From Flavobacterium sp. (GTDB taxonomy: Bacteria; Bacteroidota; Bacteroidia; Flavobacteriales; Flavobacteriaceae), in NCBI RefSeq assembly GCF_028689845.1, contig NZ_JAQVCH010000012.1, positions 1 to 64,000 on the forward strand: a stretch of DNA of 64,000 nucleotides. The letters run 5' to 3'. The position numbers and the translations under genes were made by a program. Shown in pieces: positions 19,499 through 30,297 of the stretch. The notes under the pieces were generated by a model, which was given only the letters and a program-made list of their open reading frames with translations, ran no database searches and was not told where the DNA came from. Every line of letters begins with the position of its first letter. The first letter of the stretch is position 1.

Positions 19499-21607
19499 TT
19501 AAATCTTTTTGATTCCCATATTGTATAAAGTAAATGCTTGGATATCTGCATTTTCTTCAATAGTTTTTGATATCGGTTTTCCTGCCCCATGTCCGGCATT
19601 TACATCAATTCGAATTAAAACTGGGTTTTCTCCGCTTTGTTTATCTTGTAATTCGGCAGCAAATTTAAAACTGTGTGCTGGAACCACGCGGTCGTCATGA
19701 TCACCTGTGGTCACTAAGGTAGCAGGGTAATTGACGCCTTTTTTAACATTATGAACAGGAGAATAATTTTTTAAATAGGCAAACATTTCGGCGTTGTCAT
19801 TAGCAGTTCCGTAATCATAAGCCCATCCAGCACCCGCTGTAAAAGTATGGTATCGCAACATGTCTAAAACACCAACCGCTGGCAAAGCAACTTTCATTAA
19901 ATCGGGTCGTTGCGTCAGGACCGCTCCCACCAATAATCCACCATTAGAACCGCCACGAATCGCTAAATAATCAGATGAGGTGTATTTTTGAGCAATCAAA
20001 TATTCTGCTGCCGCAATGAAATCATCAAATACATTATGTTTTTTTTGCTGTATTCCAGCGGTATGCCATTTTTGACCATATTCGCCACCGCCACGTAAAT
20101 TTGCCACGGCATAAATTCCGCCATTTTCCATCCAAACGGCATTCGTAACACTAAAATTAGGTGTAATACTTACATTAAAGCCACCATAGCCATAAAGGAT
20201 TGTTGGGTTTTTTCCGTTTAGTTTCAATCCTTTTTTATGTGTAATAATCATCGGAATTTTAGTGCCGTCTTTGGAAGTGTAAAACACTTGTTTGCTTTCG
20301 TATTCATCCGATTTGAAATCAACTTTAGGTTTTTCGTACACTTTTGAAGTTCCTGATTTTGGTTCAAACGAAAAAATCGTACCTGGAGTAAGGTAATTCG
20401 AAAACGAAAAATAAAGTTCTTTGGCTGTTTTCTTGCCGCTGAATCCACCAGCTGTTCCAATTCCGGGTAAACTTATTTTTCGAATAAATTTTCCGTCATA
20501 ATCATATTGCATCACTTGTGAAATAGCATCTTTCATATAATTGGCAAAAAGATAGCCGCCACCAACGGATGGTGCAAGAACAAAATCGGTTTCTGGAATC
20601 AACTCTTTCCAGTTTTCGGGAGTAGGATTTGAAACGTCGACCGTTACGATTTTTTGGTTTGGAGCATTTAAATTGGTAACAATATATAATTTAGAGCCAA
20701 CATTGTCGATGATAGAATTATTACTTTCAAAATTGTTTACGATTGAAACTAATTTACTGTCTGATTTACTCAAATCTTGAATATACAGTTCATTTCCTGT
20801 AGTGGAATTGGCTGCAGAAATAATTAAATAGCGTTCGTCTTCTGATACGCCACCGCCTACATAGCGTCTTTTTTCTTGTTGTCCGAAAATGACTTTATCT
20901 TCTTTCTGGGCAGTTCCTAATTTATGAAAATATAATTTATGTTGATCGGTTTTGGCCGATAACTCGCTTCCTTCTGGTTTATCATAACTTGAATAATAAA
21001 AACCAGTATTTCCTAACCAAGAAATACCGCTAAATTTGACATCAACAATAGGCTGTTCTAATACTTTTTTAGATACCGCATCCATAATGATGATTTTATT
21101 CCAATCGCTTCCTGCTTCCGAAATGGAATAGGCGACTAATGAACCATCTCTAGAAAACTCTAAATTCCCTAATGAAGTGGTGCCGTCTTTGGCAAAAGTA
21201 TTAGGGTCTAAAAAAAGCTCTTCTTTTCCCGATTTATCCTTTCGGTATAAAACCGATTGATTTTGCAACCCATTATTGCGGAAAAAATAAGTATAATCAC
21301 CTTCTTTAAAAGGAGCAGAAATACGTTCGTAATTCCATAATTTTTCCATTCGTTCTTTAATCTGAATACGAAATGGAATTTGACTAAGGTAATTAAACGT
21401 TACCTCATTTTGAGCTTTTACCCAGGCACCCGTTTCTTCCGAGCGGTCATCTTCTAGCCAACGATAAGGGTCAGCAATAGATGTTCCAAAATAAGTGTCT
21501 GAAACGGTTTCTTTTTTTGTTTCAGGATAAGACAACGTTGACTTCTTAGATTGTGCTTGAACAGAAAAAACACAAACTATCGCAAACATAGGGATGATTT
21601 TTTTCAT
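19499..21607 (-). CDS. Prolyl oligopeptidase (S9A-type)
   Basis: [42 protein letters not shown] nucleophile; VNAGHGAGK. Confidence 0.95.
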   Translation of the reverse strand: MKKIIPMFAIVCVFSVQAQSKKSTLSYPETKKETVSDTYFGTSIADPYRWLEDDRSEETGAWVKAQNEVTFNYLSQIPFRIQIKERMEKLWNYERISAPFKEGDYTYFFRNNGLQNQSVLYRKDKSGKEELFLDPNTFAKDGTTSLGNLEFSRDGSLVAYSISEAGSDWNKIIIMDAVSKKVLEQPIVDVKFSGISWLGNTGFYYSSYDKPEGSELSAKTDQHKLYFHKLGTAQKEDKVIFGQQEKRRYVGGGVSEDERYLIISAANSTTGNELYIQDLSKSDSKLVSIVNNFESNNSIIDNVGSKLYIVTNLNAPNQKIVTVDVSNPTPENWKELIPETDFVLAPSVGGGYLFANYMKDAISQVMQYDYDGKFIRKISLPGIGTAGGFSGKKTAKELYFSFSNYLTPGTIFSFEPKSGTSKVYEKPKVDFKSDEYESKQVFYTSKDGTKIPMIITHKKGLKLNGKNPTILYGYGGFNVSITPNFSVTNAVWMENGGIYAVANLRGGGEYGQKWHTAGIQQKKHNVFDDFIAAAEYLIAQKYTSSDYLAIRGGSNGGLLVGAVLTQRPDLMKVALPAVGVLDMLRYHTFTAGAGWAYDYGTANDNAEMFAYLKNYSPVHNVKKGVNYPATLVTTGDHDDRVVPAHSFKFAAELQDKQSGENPVLIRIDVNAGHGAGKPISKTIEENADIQAFTLYNMGIKKI

Positions 21608-21655
21608 TTGTAAATAAATTGATATTCACAAATATAACCAATGAAATGTTAGAAT

Positions 21656-22030
21656 TTAGTTAAAAAGCGGTTTGTATTTTGGCCACAATTTATACATTAA
21701 AATTCCATTCAAAACTGTAACGAGTAACGCTCCGCTAATGCCTGGAATGTCTAAAAACAAATGAAAAAGTAGAATGTTTACAGAAATTGGAACCAGCACA
21801 ACTAAGGCAAAAGGCACCCATTTATTGGTAAGTAATAGTAATCCAATCAGTATTTCTAAAACGCCCACCACCGGAAGTACATAACCCGTTGTTGCCAATG
21901 AAGTAATAAAAGCAGTTGCGTTTTCAGGCAACTCTGAGGAAGGAATAAACTGAACAAATTTGTTGAGACCAAAAACTAAAAGGATGATGCCTAAAAGTAT
22001 TCGCATTAAGTAAGTAAATTTTGAATTCAT
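21656..22030 (-). CDS. DoxX family membrane protein
   Basis: LLGIILLVFGLNKFVQFIP...GVLEILIGLLLLTNKW. Confidence 0.85.
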   Translation of the reverse strand: MNSKFTYLMRILLGIILLVFGLNKFVQFIPSSELPENATAFITSLATTGYVLPVVGVLEILIGLLLLTNKWVPFALVVLVPISVNILLFHLFLDIPGISGALLVTVLNGILMYKLWPKYKPLFN

Positions 22031-22567
22031 AAAAGTTAGTTTTGGTTAGTAAATAGTTATAAAAATAACTAAATTACTAATTTATATTTTAAAAAAAATG
22101 ATAAAACACCATAAAAAAATCAAAAGCCTTGTTTTGTTTGGGATTTAAAACTTATTTATTTAAAACTTATTGGAAACAAACGATGATTTCTCTAAATTCG
22201 CTAGCATTAGAAACATCAACTCTACTAACTACAACTTTATTTTTTAGGCATGTGTAGTAGCGTTACTACTAATACATCTCGGATTGGAGAACTGTTCTCC
22301 GCTTCTAACTGATATTGAAGTCTGATGGGATTTCCATTTGCTTTTACATTAGTTGCGTTATGGAGCTGTTTTAGATTAGAAGCTAACGGATAGCTTGGCG
22401 TTATTCCTCTCGATAGCTGCGAAGTGAAAATAAAGAGCTTGAAACACGAGAATTAATTCTGTTACTTATATAAGAGAGTTATCAGATATAGTTTTTAAAA
22501 TATCGGTAAAATCAAAAACCATAAGAAATATATGGAAATATTGTAACTTTTAAGTTACCTTTAAAAA

Positions 22568-22909
22568 ATGAAAGTGCGGGAAGTTATAGCATACGAAAAT
22601 CACTTTGAAGAATTTCTTCTTGAACAACCGAAAAAGGTTCAGGATAAAATATTTAAAATAATTGAGGCTATCTAAACTTTAGAAAGAATTCCTTCAAATT
22701 ATTTAAAGTCAATGGAAGGAACAAATGGATTATATGAAGCAAGAATTCAACAAGGTTCTAACATTTGGCGTGTGTTTTGCTTCTTTGATAAGGGAAAACT
22801 TGTTATTTTACTTAATGGCTTTCAAAAGAAAACGCAAAAAACACCTAAAAATGAAATTGAAAATGCGTTGAAATTAATGAGTAAATATTATACAGAAAAA
22901 TCTAAATAA
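22568..22909 (+). pseudogene. RelE/HigB-family toxin with in-frame stop
   Basis: MKVREVIAYENHFEEFLLEQPKKVQDKIFKIIEAI*TLERIPSNYLKSMEGTNGLYEARIQQGSNIWRVFCFFDKGKLVILLNGFQKKTQKTP; TAA at 22673-22675 in an otherwise continuous frame. Confidence 0.85.
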
Positions 22910-22911
22910 CT

Positions 22912-23202
22912 ATGGAAACTAAAAGCTGGAAAGAAATTAAAAACAATGTTTACGGTGAAAAAGGAACTGTAAGACGTGACGAACTTGAAAGAGAATTCCA
23001 AGGTTTTAAGATTGGATTACTCTTAAAAAAAGCGCGTGAAGAAAAACAACTAACGCAAACCGAACTTGGAGAATTAGTTGATAAAAAACGTGAATATATT
23101 TCAAGAATAGAAAATAACGGAAGTAACTTAACGCTGAAAACTTTGTACGATATTGTGGAAATAGGTCTTGGTGGTAAGGTGAAAATCCAAATAGAATTAT
23201 AA
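22912..23202 (+). CDS. HigA-like XRE-family antitoxin
   Basis: HTH LLLKKAREEKQLTQTELGELVDKKREYISRIENNGSNLTLKTLYDIVE, 2 nt downstream of the toxin frame. Confidence 0.9.
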   Translation: METKSWKEIKNNVYGEKGTVRRDELEREFQGFKIGLLLKKAREEKQLTQTELGELVDKKREYISRIENNGSNLTLKTLYDIVEIGLGGKVKIQIEL

Positions 23203-23203
23203 C

Positions 23204-23341
23204 TACATCTGCTAACAGCGGTTACACAAAATGCAAGGAATTAGTGGAATCACCGTTTCGCATGAAACATAAAATTAAATATAAACAATAGTAGTTCCGA
23301 AGCCCTGCACTTCGTGTAGCCGCCGAACGTTGTTTTAAGCT
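23204..23341. repeat. Large imperfect palindromic element, attC-like
   Basis: gctaacagcggttacacaaaatgcaaggaatta pairs imperfectly with gttccgaagccctgcacttcgtgtagccgccgaacgttgttt. Confidence 0.5.
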
Positions 23342-23378
23342 AAAATCAAAAGCACATTTTGTTTGTACTAAATACTTG

Positions 23379-24368
23379 TTAAACTAATTGATGAGCCACC
23401 AGGTATTCGGCAATTTGAACGGTGTTTGTTGCTGCTCCTTTTCTTAAATTATCGGCTACAATCCAAAGGTTTAAGCTATTGGGCTGGCTCTCATCTCGAC
23501 GGATACGGCCAACAAAAACAGCGTCTTTTCCTTGTGCATAAATGGGCATTGGATAGGTTTTGGTTTCCAAATTATCTTGAACAGTGACCCCTGGCGTATG
23601 ATGCAATAAAGTTCGAATTTCACCCACATTAAAATCGGATTCAAAAGCGATATTTACCGATTCGCTATGACCTCCTACTACAGGAATTCGGATAGCTGTT
23701 GCCGTGATGGCAATGGATTTGTCGTTTAAAATTTTTTGGGTTTCACGAACCAATTTCATTTCTTCTTTCGTATATCCGTTTTCTTCAAACACATCACATT
23801 GCGGAATCGCATTGCGGTGAATAGGATAGGGATAAGCCATTTCACCAAGTTTATTTTGGTATTCATTTTCCAATTGACGAACTGCTTTCAAGCCCGTTCC
23901 AGTGATGGATTGATAGGTAGAAACCACCACGCGTTTTACTTTGTATTTTTCATGCAAGGGAGCCAACACCATTACCATTTGAATGGTTGAACAGTTTGGG
24001 TTTGCAATAATTTTATCATCTTTAGTTAAAGAAGTGGCATTAATTTCTGGAACAATTAGTTTTTTAGTAGAATCCATACGCCAAGCGGAAGAATTGTCAA
24101 TGACCGTTGTGCCCACTTCTGCAAACTTTGGAGCCCAAGTTAAAGAGGTTTCTCCTCCAGCAGAAAACAAAGCAATTGCTGGACGTAAAGAAATCGCCGT
24201 TTCTAAACTGACGACTTTGTATTTTTTACCTTTAAAATCAATTTCTTTTCCAATGGATTTCTCTGAAGCCACAGGGATTAATTCGGTTATTGGAAAATTA
24301 CGTTCTGCTAACACTTGAAGCATTACTTCGCCCACCATTCCGGTGGCCCCAATCACGGCAACTTTCAT
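23379..24368 (-). CDS. asd: Aspartate-semialdehyde dehydrogenase
   Basis: MKVAVIGATGMVGEVMLQVL...NPNCSTIQMVMVL. Confidence 0.96.
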   Translation of the reverse strand: MKVAVIGATGMVGEVMLQVLAERNFPITELIPVASEKSIGKEIDFKGKKYKVVSLETAISLRPAIALFSAGGETSLTWAPKFAEVGTTVIDNSSAWRMDSTKKLIVPEINATSLTKDDKIIANPNCSTIQMVMVLAPLHEKYKVKRVVVSTYQSITGTGLKAVRQLENEYQNKLGEMAYPYPIHRNAIPQCDVFEENGYTKEEMKLVRETQKILNDKSIAITATAIRIPVVGGHSESVNIAFESDFNVGEIRTLLHHTPGVTVQDNLETKTYPMPIYAQGKDAVFVGRIRRDESQPNSLNLWIVADNLRKGAATNTVQIAEYLVAHQLV

Positions 24369-24500
24369 ATTGATCTGTCTAGAATTAAGTTACAAAAGTA
24401 AAGAATAATCAGCTGAATTAATTTGGTTTAAGAAAAAATTCATAAAAAAAACTCCCGTTCAAACGAGAGTTTAGTGAGAATATGTATTGTAGCGGATTAA

Positions 24501-24908
24501 TTATTTTTTTAATAAATCTCTAATTTCAGCTAATAGTTGTTCTTGTGTCGGACCTGCTGGAGCAGCCGGAGCTTCTACTACAGGTTTTTTCATTTTGTTG
24601 TAAGCTTTAATAATTAAAAACATAATTAAACCAACAATGACTAAGTTTACAAGCGTATTAACCCAAGCTCCATAACGAATGGCAACTTCAACTACTTCTG
24701 TAACGCCTTCGCTTGCTGCTACTCCTTCTGTTAAAATGATTTTCTTATCAGCAAAATCAACCCCTCCAGAAAAATAGCCCACAAACGGCATGACGATATC
24801 GTTGACAAACCCGTTGACTACAGCACCTACAGCACCTGCCATAATTACGGCAACTGCAAATTCAATGACGTTGCCAGTCATAATAAAATTTTTAAATTCT
24901 TTTAGCAT
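24501..24908 (-). CDS. mscL: Large-conductance mechanosensitive channel
   Basis: EFKNFIMTGNVIEFAVAVIMAGAVGAVVNGFVNDIVMPFVG. Confidence 0.96.
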   Translation of the reverse strand: MLKEFKNFIMTGNVIEFAVAVIMAGAVGAVVNGFVNDIVMPFVGYFSGGVDFADKKIILTEGVAASEGVTEVVEVAIRYGAWVNTLVNLVIVGLIMFLIIKAYNKMKKPVVEAPAAPAGPTQEQLLAEIRDLLKK

Positions 24909-24975
24909 AAATCTTAGGTATTAAAGGTTTTTGTTTCACGAAGTTAGTTAAAATTTTAATTTTTGCAAATATTTT

Positions 24976-27420
24976 TTATTCACGATAGAAAATTCGCTTC
25001 ACGCGTTGCGAAATTCCTGTTAAGATTTCATAAGGAATTGTGTCTAATTTTTTGGCCATTTCGAGAATAGACGGGTCTTCACCAAGAATAATGACTTCGT
25101 TTCCTTCTACACAAGAAATAGTTGTAACATCCACCATCATCATATCCATACAAATACTTCCTAAAATCGTTGCTTTTTGTTTTTTAATGAGCACGTAGCC
25201 AATGCCATCGCCCCAACTTCGTCTAATACCATCGGCATATCCAATTGGAATGGTTGCAATTCGCATTTCATTTTTTGCAATAAATCGACGTCCATATCCG
25301 ATACTTTCTCCAGCTTGAATGGTTCTGATTTGGGAAATAATAGATTTTAAAGTGCCAACAGGTTCTAGAAAAATTTGCTCATTTGATTGATTTGAAAATC
25401 CATATAAACCAATCCCTAAACGTACCATATCGTATTGGGCTTCTGGAAAATTAGAAATTCCCGACGTGTTTAAAATATGTCGAAGAGGCGAAATTTCCAG
25501 CTCCGTTTGTAGTTGAGAAGAAATTCGGTCAAATTTTTCAATCTGTTCTAACGCAAATTCTCGATTTGCTTCTTCATCACTCGTGGCCAAATGGGATAAA
25601 ATACTTTTTACTTTAACTGTTTTATTGTTTTTTAAAATAGTAACTAGCTCTGAAACCTGTGGCTCTTCAAAACCTAAACGATGCATGCCAGTATCTATTT
25701 TAAGGTGAATTGGAAAATCGATTAATCGTTTTTGCTTAGCAATTTTTAAAAAAGAATGCAATCCCTTAAAGCTATAAATTTCAGGTTCTAATTGATGTTG
25801 GATAATCGATTCAAAACTGGAATTTTCTGGGTTTAGCACCATAATTGGCAAGTTAATTCCATTACCTTTAAGTGTAATTCCTTCATCAGCAAAAGCTACA
25901 CCTAAATAATCAGCCCGTTGATATTCTAAAAGTTTAGCAATTTCTAATCCACCACTTCCATAGCTGAATGCTTTGACCATCACCATAATTTTGGTATTTG
26001 GTTTGACCTTCGCCCGATAATAATTAAGGTTATGCGTTAGGGCATTTAAATTAATTTCTAAAACCGTTTCATGTGTTCTTTCTTCCAATAAAGAAACGAT
26101 TTCCTCAAAATGAAAATGACGAGCTCCTTTAATTAAAATAGTTTCATTGTCAAAATTTAATTGGTCAAATTGCTCTAAAAATTCAGCTTTTGAATTAAAA
26201 AAAGTCCCATTTAAAAATTTGGTATGATAGCGAGAAATTGTTTCGCCAATGCCAATGATTCTATTAATTTTATTCGAAATAATCATTAACGATAAACGAG
26301 TATACAAATCGTCATTTTCTAATCCGCTTTGAAATATATCCGATAAAATAAGGGTTTTTTTATGATGTTGTTTCTGGCTTTCTAAAAAATCTAAGGCAAT
26401 TTTTAAAGATTGAAAATCGGAACTATAGCTATCATCAATTAATGTGGTGTTATTGATGCCTTTTTTTACTTTTAATCGCATTTCGATGGGATACAAAAGC
26501 GATAAACGATGTTGAATGGTTTCAAAATCATATTTCAAATAGAAAAGCACCATTAAACAATGAATTACATTTTCGATAGAAGCGTCATCGGAAAAAGGAA
26601 TTTTAAATTTGAAACACGTATTTTGGTACGTTATATTTAAATTTGTTTCGTTTTTGATTGTTTTATGATGAATGAGTACGGCTGCGTTTTTATCGCTCGA
26701 ACTCCAAGAAAAAGTATTGATTTTGGGGTCTAAAAAAGCATCAATGGATTTGTTTTTATTATAAATTAAAACTTCCACATTCGGAAATAACTTTAATTTT
26801 TCTTTAATTTTTTCGCCCAAATGACCAAAACCTTCATCATGTGCAGAGCCAATATTGGTTAAAACCCCAATGGTAGGCTGAATAATAGCCTCGAGGTTTT
26901 CCATTTCATTTACGGTAGAAATTCCCGCTTCAAAAATGCCTAAATTGTGATGTTCATTAATCCCAATTACCGATAGCGGAACACCAACTTGTGAATTATA
27001 ACTTTTTGGACTTCGAATAATCGTATATTCTGGACTTAATAAAAAATTCAACCATTCTTTTACGATGGTTTTTCCATTGCTTCCGGTGATTCCTATAACC
27101 GGGAAATTAAATTTTTTGCGATAAAAAGCAGCAAATTGTTGTAGGGCTTTTAAGGTGTTTTTGACTACTAAAAAGTTGACATTTGGATTTTGTGTTGTGA
27201 TCTGTTGAGAAACCACAAAGTTCCGAACTCCTTTCTCAATCAATTCTTCAATATAATCGTGGCCGTTATTGTTTTGTCCGATTAAGCAAAAAAATAACGT
27301 TTGCGGATTATGGTGTAAAGAACGGCTGTCGATGGAAACATTTTCAATGGTATTTTCTGGATGATTCCCTATAAAGGTAGCATCTAAAAGCGAAAAAATG
27401 TTTTTTAATAAGATGCTCAC
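24976..27420 (-). CDS. Bifunctional MurF / alanine racemase fusion
   Basis: N-terminal Mur ligase (GITGSNGKTIVKEWL) joined to an alanine racemase domain (VMVKAFSYGSGGLEIAKLLE, LKIDTGMHRLGF). Confidence 0.94.
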   Translation of the reverse strand: MSILLKNIFSLLDATFIGNHPENTIENVSIDSRSLHHNPQTLFFCLIGQNNNGHDYIEELIEKGVRNFVVSQQITTQNPNVNFLVVKNTLKALQQFAAFYRKKFNFPVIGITGSNGKTIVKEWLNFLLSPEYTIIRSPKSYNSQVGVPLSVIGINEHHNLGIFEAGISTVNEMENLEAIIQPTIGVLTNIGSAHDEGFGHLGEKIKEKLKLFPNVEVLIYNKNKSIDAFLDPKINTFSWSSSDKNAAVLIHHKTIKNETNLNITYQNTCFKFKIPFSDDASIENVIHCLMVLFYLKYDFETIQHRLSLLYPIEMRLKVKKGINNTTLIDDSYSSDFQSLKIALDFLESQKQHHKKTLILSDIFQSGLENDDLYTRLSLMIISNKINRIIGIGETISRYHTKFLNGTFFNSKAEFLEQFDQLNFDNETILIKGARHFHFEEIVSLLEERTHETVLEINLNALTHNLNYYRAKVKPNTKIMVMVKAFSYGSGGLEIAKLLEYQRADYLGVAFADEGITLKGNGINLPIMVLNPENSSFESIIQHQLEPEIYSFKGLHSFLKIAKQKRLIDFPIHLKIDTGMHRLGFEEPQVSELVTILKNNKTVKVKSILSHLATSDEEANREFALEQIEKFDRISSQLQTELEISPLRHILNTSGISNFPEAQYDMVRLGIGLYGFSNQSNEQIFLEPVGTLKSIISQIRTIQAGESIGYGRRFIAKNEMRIATIPIGYADGIRRSWGDGIGYVLIKKQKATILGSICMDMMMVDVTTISCVEGNEVIILGEDPSILEMAKKLDTIPYEILTGISQRVKRIFYRE

Positions 27421-27424
27421 AGTT

Positions 27425-28042
27425 TTATTTTAGTTTATTTTGATCGTCAATCTTTTTTTCGGCTTGTTCCCGTAAAGCATGATAATAAGCCGCTCTACTT
27501 AGCGGTTCATATTCTTCGGTTTCGCCTAACATCACGAGTTTGTCATTAGATGTTTTTCGGAAGCTATAGTTTGCTAAATTCCCCGTTCGTGTGCAAACCG
27601 CATGTACTTTGGTTACATATTCTGCTGTGGCCATTAAAGCCGGCATCGGCCCAAACGGATTGCCTTTAAAATCCATGTCTAAACCGGCCACAATGACGCG
27701 AATGCCAGAATTGGCTAAATCGTTACAAATCGTAATGATTTCGTCATCAAAAAACTGAGCTTCGTCTATCCCAACCACATCGCACCCTTGAGCTAAGATT
27801 CTGATATTGGCTGCGGCAGGAACCGGAGTGGAACGAATTTCATTGGAATCATGCGAGACAACCATCTCGTCATGATAACGCGTATCAATAGCGGGTTTAA
27901 AAATTTCTACTTTTTGCTTGGCAAATTGAGCTCTTTTGAGCCTGCGAATCAGTTCTTCGGTCTTTCCAGAGAACATAGAACCACAGATAACTTCTATCCA
28001 ACCAAATTGTTCTTTATGATTTACGGTATTTTCAAGAAACAT
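27425..28042 (-). CDS. tdk: Thymidine kinase
   Basis: [25 protein letters not shown]...GIDEAQFFD. Confidence 0.95.
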   Translation of the reverse strand: MFLENTVNHKEQFGWIEVICGSMFSGKTEELIRRLKRAQFAKQKVEIFKPAIDTRYHDEMVVSHDSNEIRSTPVPAAANIRILAQGCDVVGIDEAQFFDDEIITICNDLANSGIRVIVAGLDMDFKGNPFGPMPALMATAEYVTKVHAVCTRTGNLANYSFRKTSNDKLVMLGETEEYEPLSRAAYYHALREQAEKKIDDQNKLK

Positions 28043-28144
28043 TTTATACTTTTCTAGCGGTGAACAACATATTTTTATGTTATTTTGTAACTGTAACAAA
28101 TTTATAAAATTCTAAACGCTATACTCAATATAATTTTAAAAGTT

Positions 28145-29068
28145 ATGAAGAAAAAGTTAGAAGCCGATTTAATCAGCATTGCACACCGAGTTTTGAAATT
28201 AAAAGGAAAAGAAGATGTTGTTTTATTACATCAAGAAGCTCAGAAATTATATGAAAAATTAGCCGTTCTTCGCTTTTATGAAGAACATATTAATGTGATA
28301 AAAGAAGAAATTTCTGAGGATGAGTTGGTTGAAAAGCTTAACGCGATGGATTTTTCAAAACCGATTGAACTTGCTAAAGCAGAAGTTGAAACGGAAGAAG
28401 AACCAGTTTCTGTAAATGAAGTAGTTGAAGAAACCACAATTCTTGTTGACGAAGTTGAAATTGAAAATGAACAAGTAGAAGAAAAAGTAGAAATTGAAGC
28501 TGTTGTAGAGCATGAAAATGTGGAACATGAAAAAGAAGAACCTCTTTTTAGTCCAATATTTGAATTGTCGGAAGAAGCCGAAGAAGAAAAACCTATTGCA
28601 ACTACGCAACAAAAACAAATTTCATTTGAAGACTTGTTAGGTTCTGGTTATAAGGAACCCGAATTTGTAAAAGTGAATGATGTTCCAAAAGAAGTAGAAA
28701 AAGTAGCCGATATATTTTTTGAAAAAGTAGAAGAAACGAGTCAGCCAGAAATTACAATAGAAACGACTTTTGAATCAAAAGTAGAAACGGTTGTTCAAAA
28801 AACAGAACACAAGTCTCATTCCTTAAATGATACGTTGATAAAAGGAATCAACATCGGTTTAAATGACAGAATTGCCTTTGTAAAACACCTTTTTGCTGGA
28901 AGCAATGAAGATTTTAACCGCGTAGTTTCTCAAGTAAATACGTATGATTCATTTGAAGAAGCCCAACAATTTATGGAAGAAATGGTAAAACCCGATTATA
29001 ATAATTGGGAAGGGAAAGAAGACTATGCTTCCCGTTTTATGAATCTGATTGAGAAAAAATTTGCATAA
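28145..29068 (+). CDS. Acidic low-complexity protein of unknown function
   Basis: Conserved-looking N and C termini separated by a Glu/Val-rich segment; abuts rsmI. Confidence 0.8.
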   Translation: MKKKLEADLISIAHRVLKLKGKEDVVLLHQEAQKLYEKLAVLRFYEEHINVIKEEISEDELVEKLNAMDFSKPIELAKAEVETEEEPVSVNEVVEETTILVDEVEIENEQVEEKVEIEAVVEHENVEHEKEEPLFSPIFELSEEAEEEKPIATTQQKQISFEDLLGSGYKEPEFVKVNDVPKEVEKVADIFFEKVEETSQPEITIETTFESKVETVVQKTEHKSHSLNDTLIKGINIGLNDRIAFVKHLFAGSNEDFNRVVSQVNTYDSFEEAQQFMEEMVKPDYNNWEGKEDYASRFMNLIEKKFA

Positions 29069-29746
29069 ATGGGTAAATTGTATTTGGTTCCAACGCCAAT
29101 TGGTAATCTTGAAGACATGACTTTTAGAGCCATAAAAGTGCTCAAAGAAGTTGATTATATTTTAGCAGAAGATACCCGAAATAGCGGAAAATTATTAAAG
29201 CATTTCGAGATTGGAACGCCGATGCAAAGTCACCACATGCATAACGAGCATAAAACCGTTGAAAATTTAGTGCGACGAATGCAAGCGGGCGAAACGCTTG
29301 CGTTGATTTCGGATGCAGGAACGCCTGCTATTTCTGACCCTGGTTTTTTGTTAACCCGAGCTTGTGTCGAAAATAATATTGAAGTAGAATGTTTGCCTGG
29401 AGCTACGGCTTTTGTTCCCGCATTAGTCAACAGCGGCTTGCCAAATGATAAATTTGTTTTCGAAGGATTTTTACCCGACAAAAAGGGAAGACAAACCCGT
29501 TTTTTAGCTTTGGCGGAAGAAAATAGAACGATGATTTTTTATGTTTCTCCACACAAACTAAACAAAACATTAGCCGAATTTGCACAGTATTTCGGTTCTG
29601 ATAGACCACTTTCGGTTTCACGAGAATTATCTAAAATGCATGAAGAAACCGTTCGAGGAAACGCAGAAGAAGTCTTAAAACACTTTGAGGCCAAACCAGC
29701 CAAAGGAGAAATTGTGGTGGTAGTGGGCGGAAAGAGTGTGAAATAA
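29069..29746 (+). CDS. rsmI: 16S rRNA (cytidine(1402)-2'-O)-methyltransferase
   Basis: GKLYLVPTPIGNLEDMTFRAIKVLKEVDYILAEDTRNSG. Confidence 0.96.
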   Translation: MGKLYLVPTPIGNLEDMTFRAIKVLKEVDYILAEDTRNSGKLLKHFEIGTPMQSHHMHNEHKTVENLVRRMQAGETLALISDAGTPAISDPGFLLTRACVENNIEVECLPGATAFVPALVNSGLPNDKFVFEGFLPDKKGRQTRFLALAEENRTMIFYVSPHKLNKTLAEFAQYFGSDRPLSVSRELSKMHEETVRGNAEEVLKHFEAKPAKGEIVVVVGGKSVK

Positions 29747-29778
29747 AAATAGAGTAGTTCATTTTAAAATAGAGAAGC

Positions 29779-30204
29779 ATGGCAACAACGCAAGTAACGA
29801 CAACCTGGAAAGGGAAAATGCAATTTGAAGCGACTAATCCAAGCGGAGAAACCCTGTTAATCAATGCCGGTGAAGAAAATGGAGGCGAAGGCCCAGGTTT
29901 ACGTCCAAAAGCAATGATGTTAGCTGCTTTAGCAGGTTGCTCTGGTTTAGATGTTGCTTCGTTGCTCGAAAAAATGAAGTTAGAAGTACGTGATTTTAAA
30001 ATTGAAACTACTGCTAATCTTACAGAGGAACATCCAAAAATATATGATAAAGTAACGGTAGAATATCATTTTTATGGTCCTACGCTTGAAGAGGCGAAAC
30101 TGCAAAGAGCGGTAGATTTATCGATAGAAAAGTATTGTGGCGTTATGGAAATGTTTCGTCAATTTGCTATTATAGAAACAAAGACTTTCTTTCATTCGGT
30201 TTAA
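29779..30204 (+). CDS. OsmC family protein
   Basis: GPGLRPKAMMLAALAGCSGLDVASLLEKM. Confidence 0.9.
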   Translation: MATTQVTTTWKGKMQFEATNPSGETLLINAGEENGGEGPGLRPKAMMLAALAGCSGLDVASLLEKMKLEVRDFKIETTANLTEEHPKIYDKVTVEYHFYGPTLEEAKLQRAVDLSIEKYCGVMEMFRQFAIIETKTFFHSV

Positions 30205-30228
30205 TTTCATAACAGTTTATTTTTATAA

Positions 30229-30255
30229 TTGCACAAAGAAAATTTTATATCTTTG
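30229..30255 (+). promoter_or_regulatory. Bacteroidota-type promoter upstream of recJ
   Basis: TTG-N16-TATCTTTG. Confidence 0.5.
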
Positions 30256-30297
30256 TGAATCAATCCTATACGCCAAACATCAAAATTCAGTATTATT

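Noticed and set aside
23983-24318. 111-aa antisense ORF inside asd
   Set aside because: Complementary frame of a conserved housekeeping gene, no independent start signals.
24976-27420. MurF-alanine racemase fusion as a novelty
   Set aside because: Known arrangement in Bacteroidota; listed as a feature only.
28355-28618. Phe-rich 87-aa ORF on the minus strand
   Set aside because: Reverse complement of GAA-rich codons of the acidic protein gives poly-Phe; artefact.
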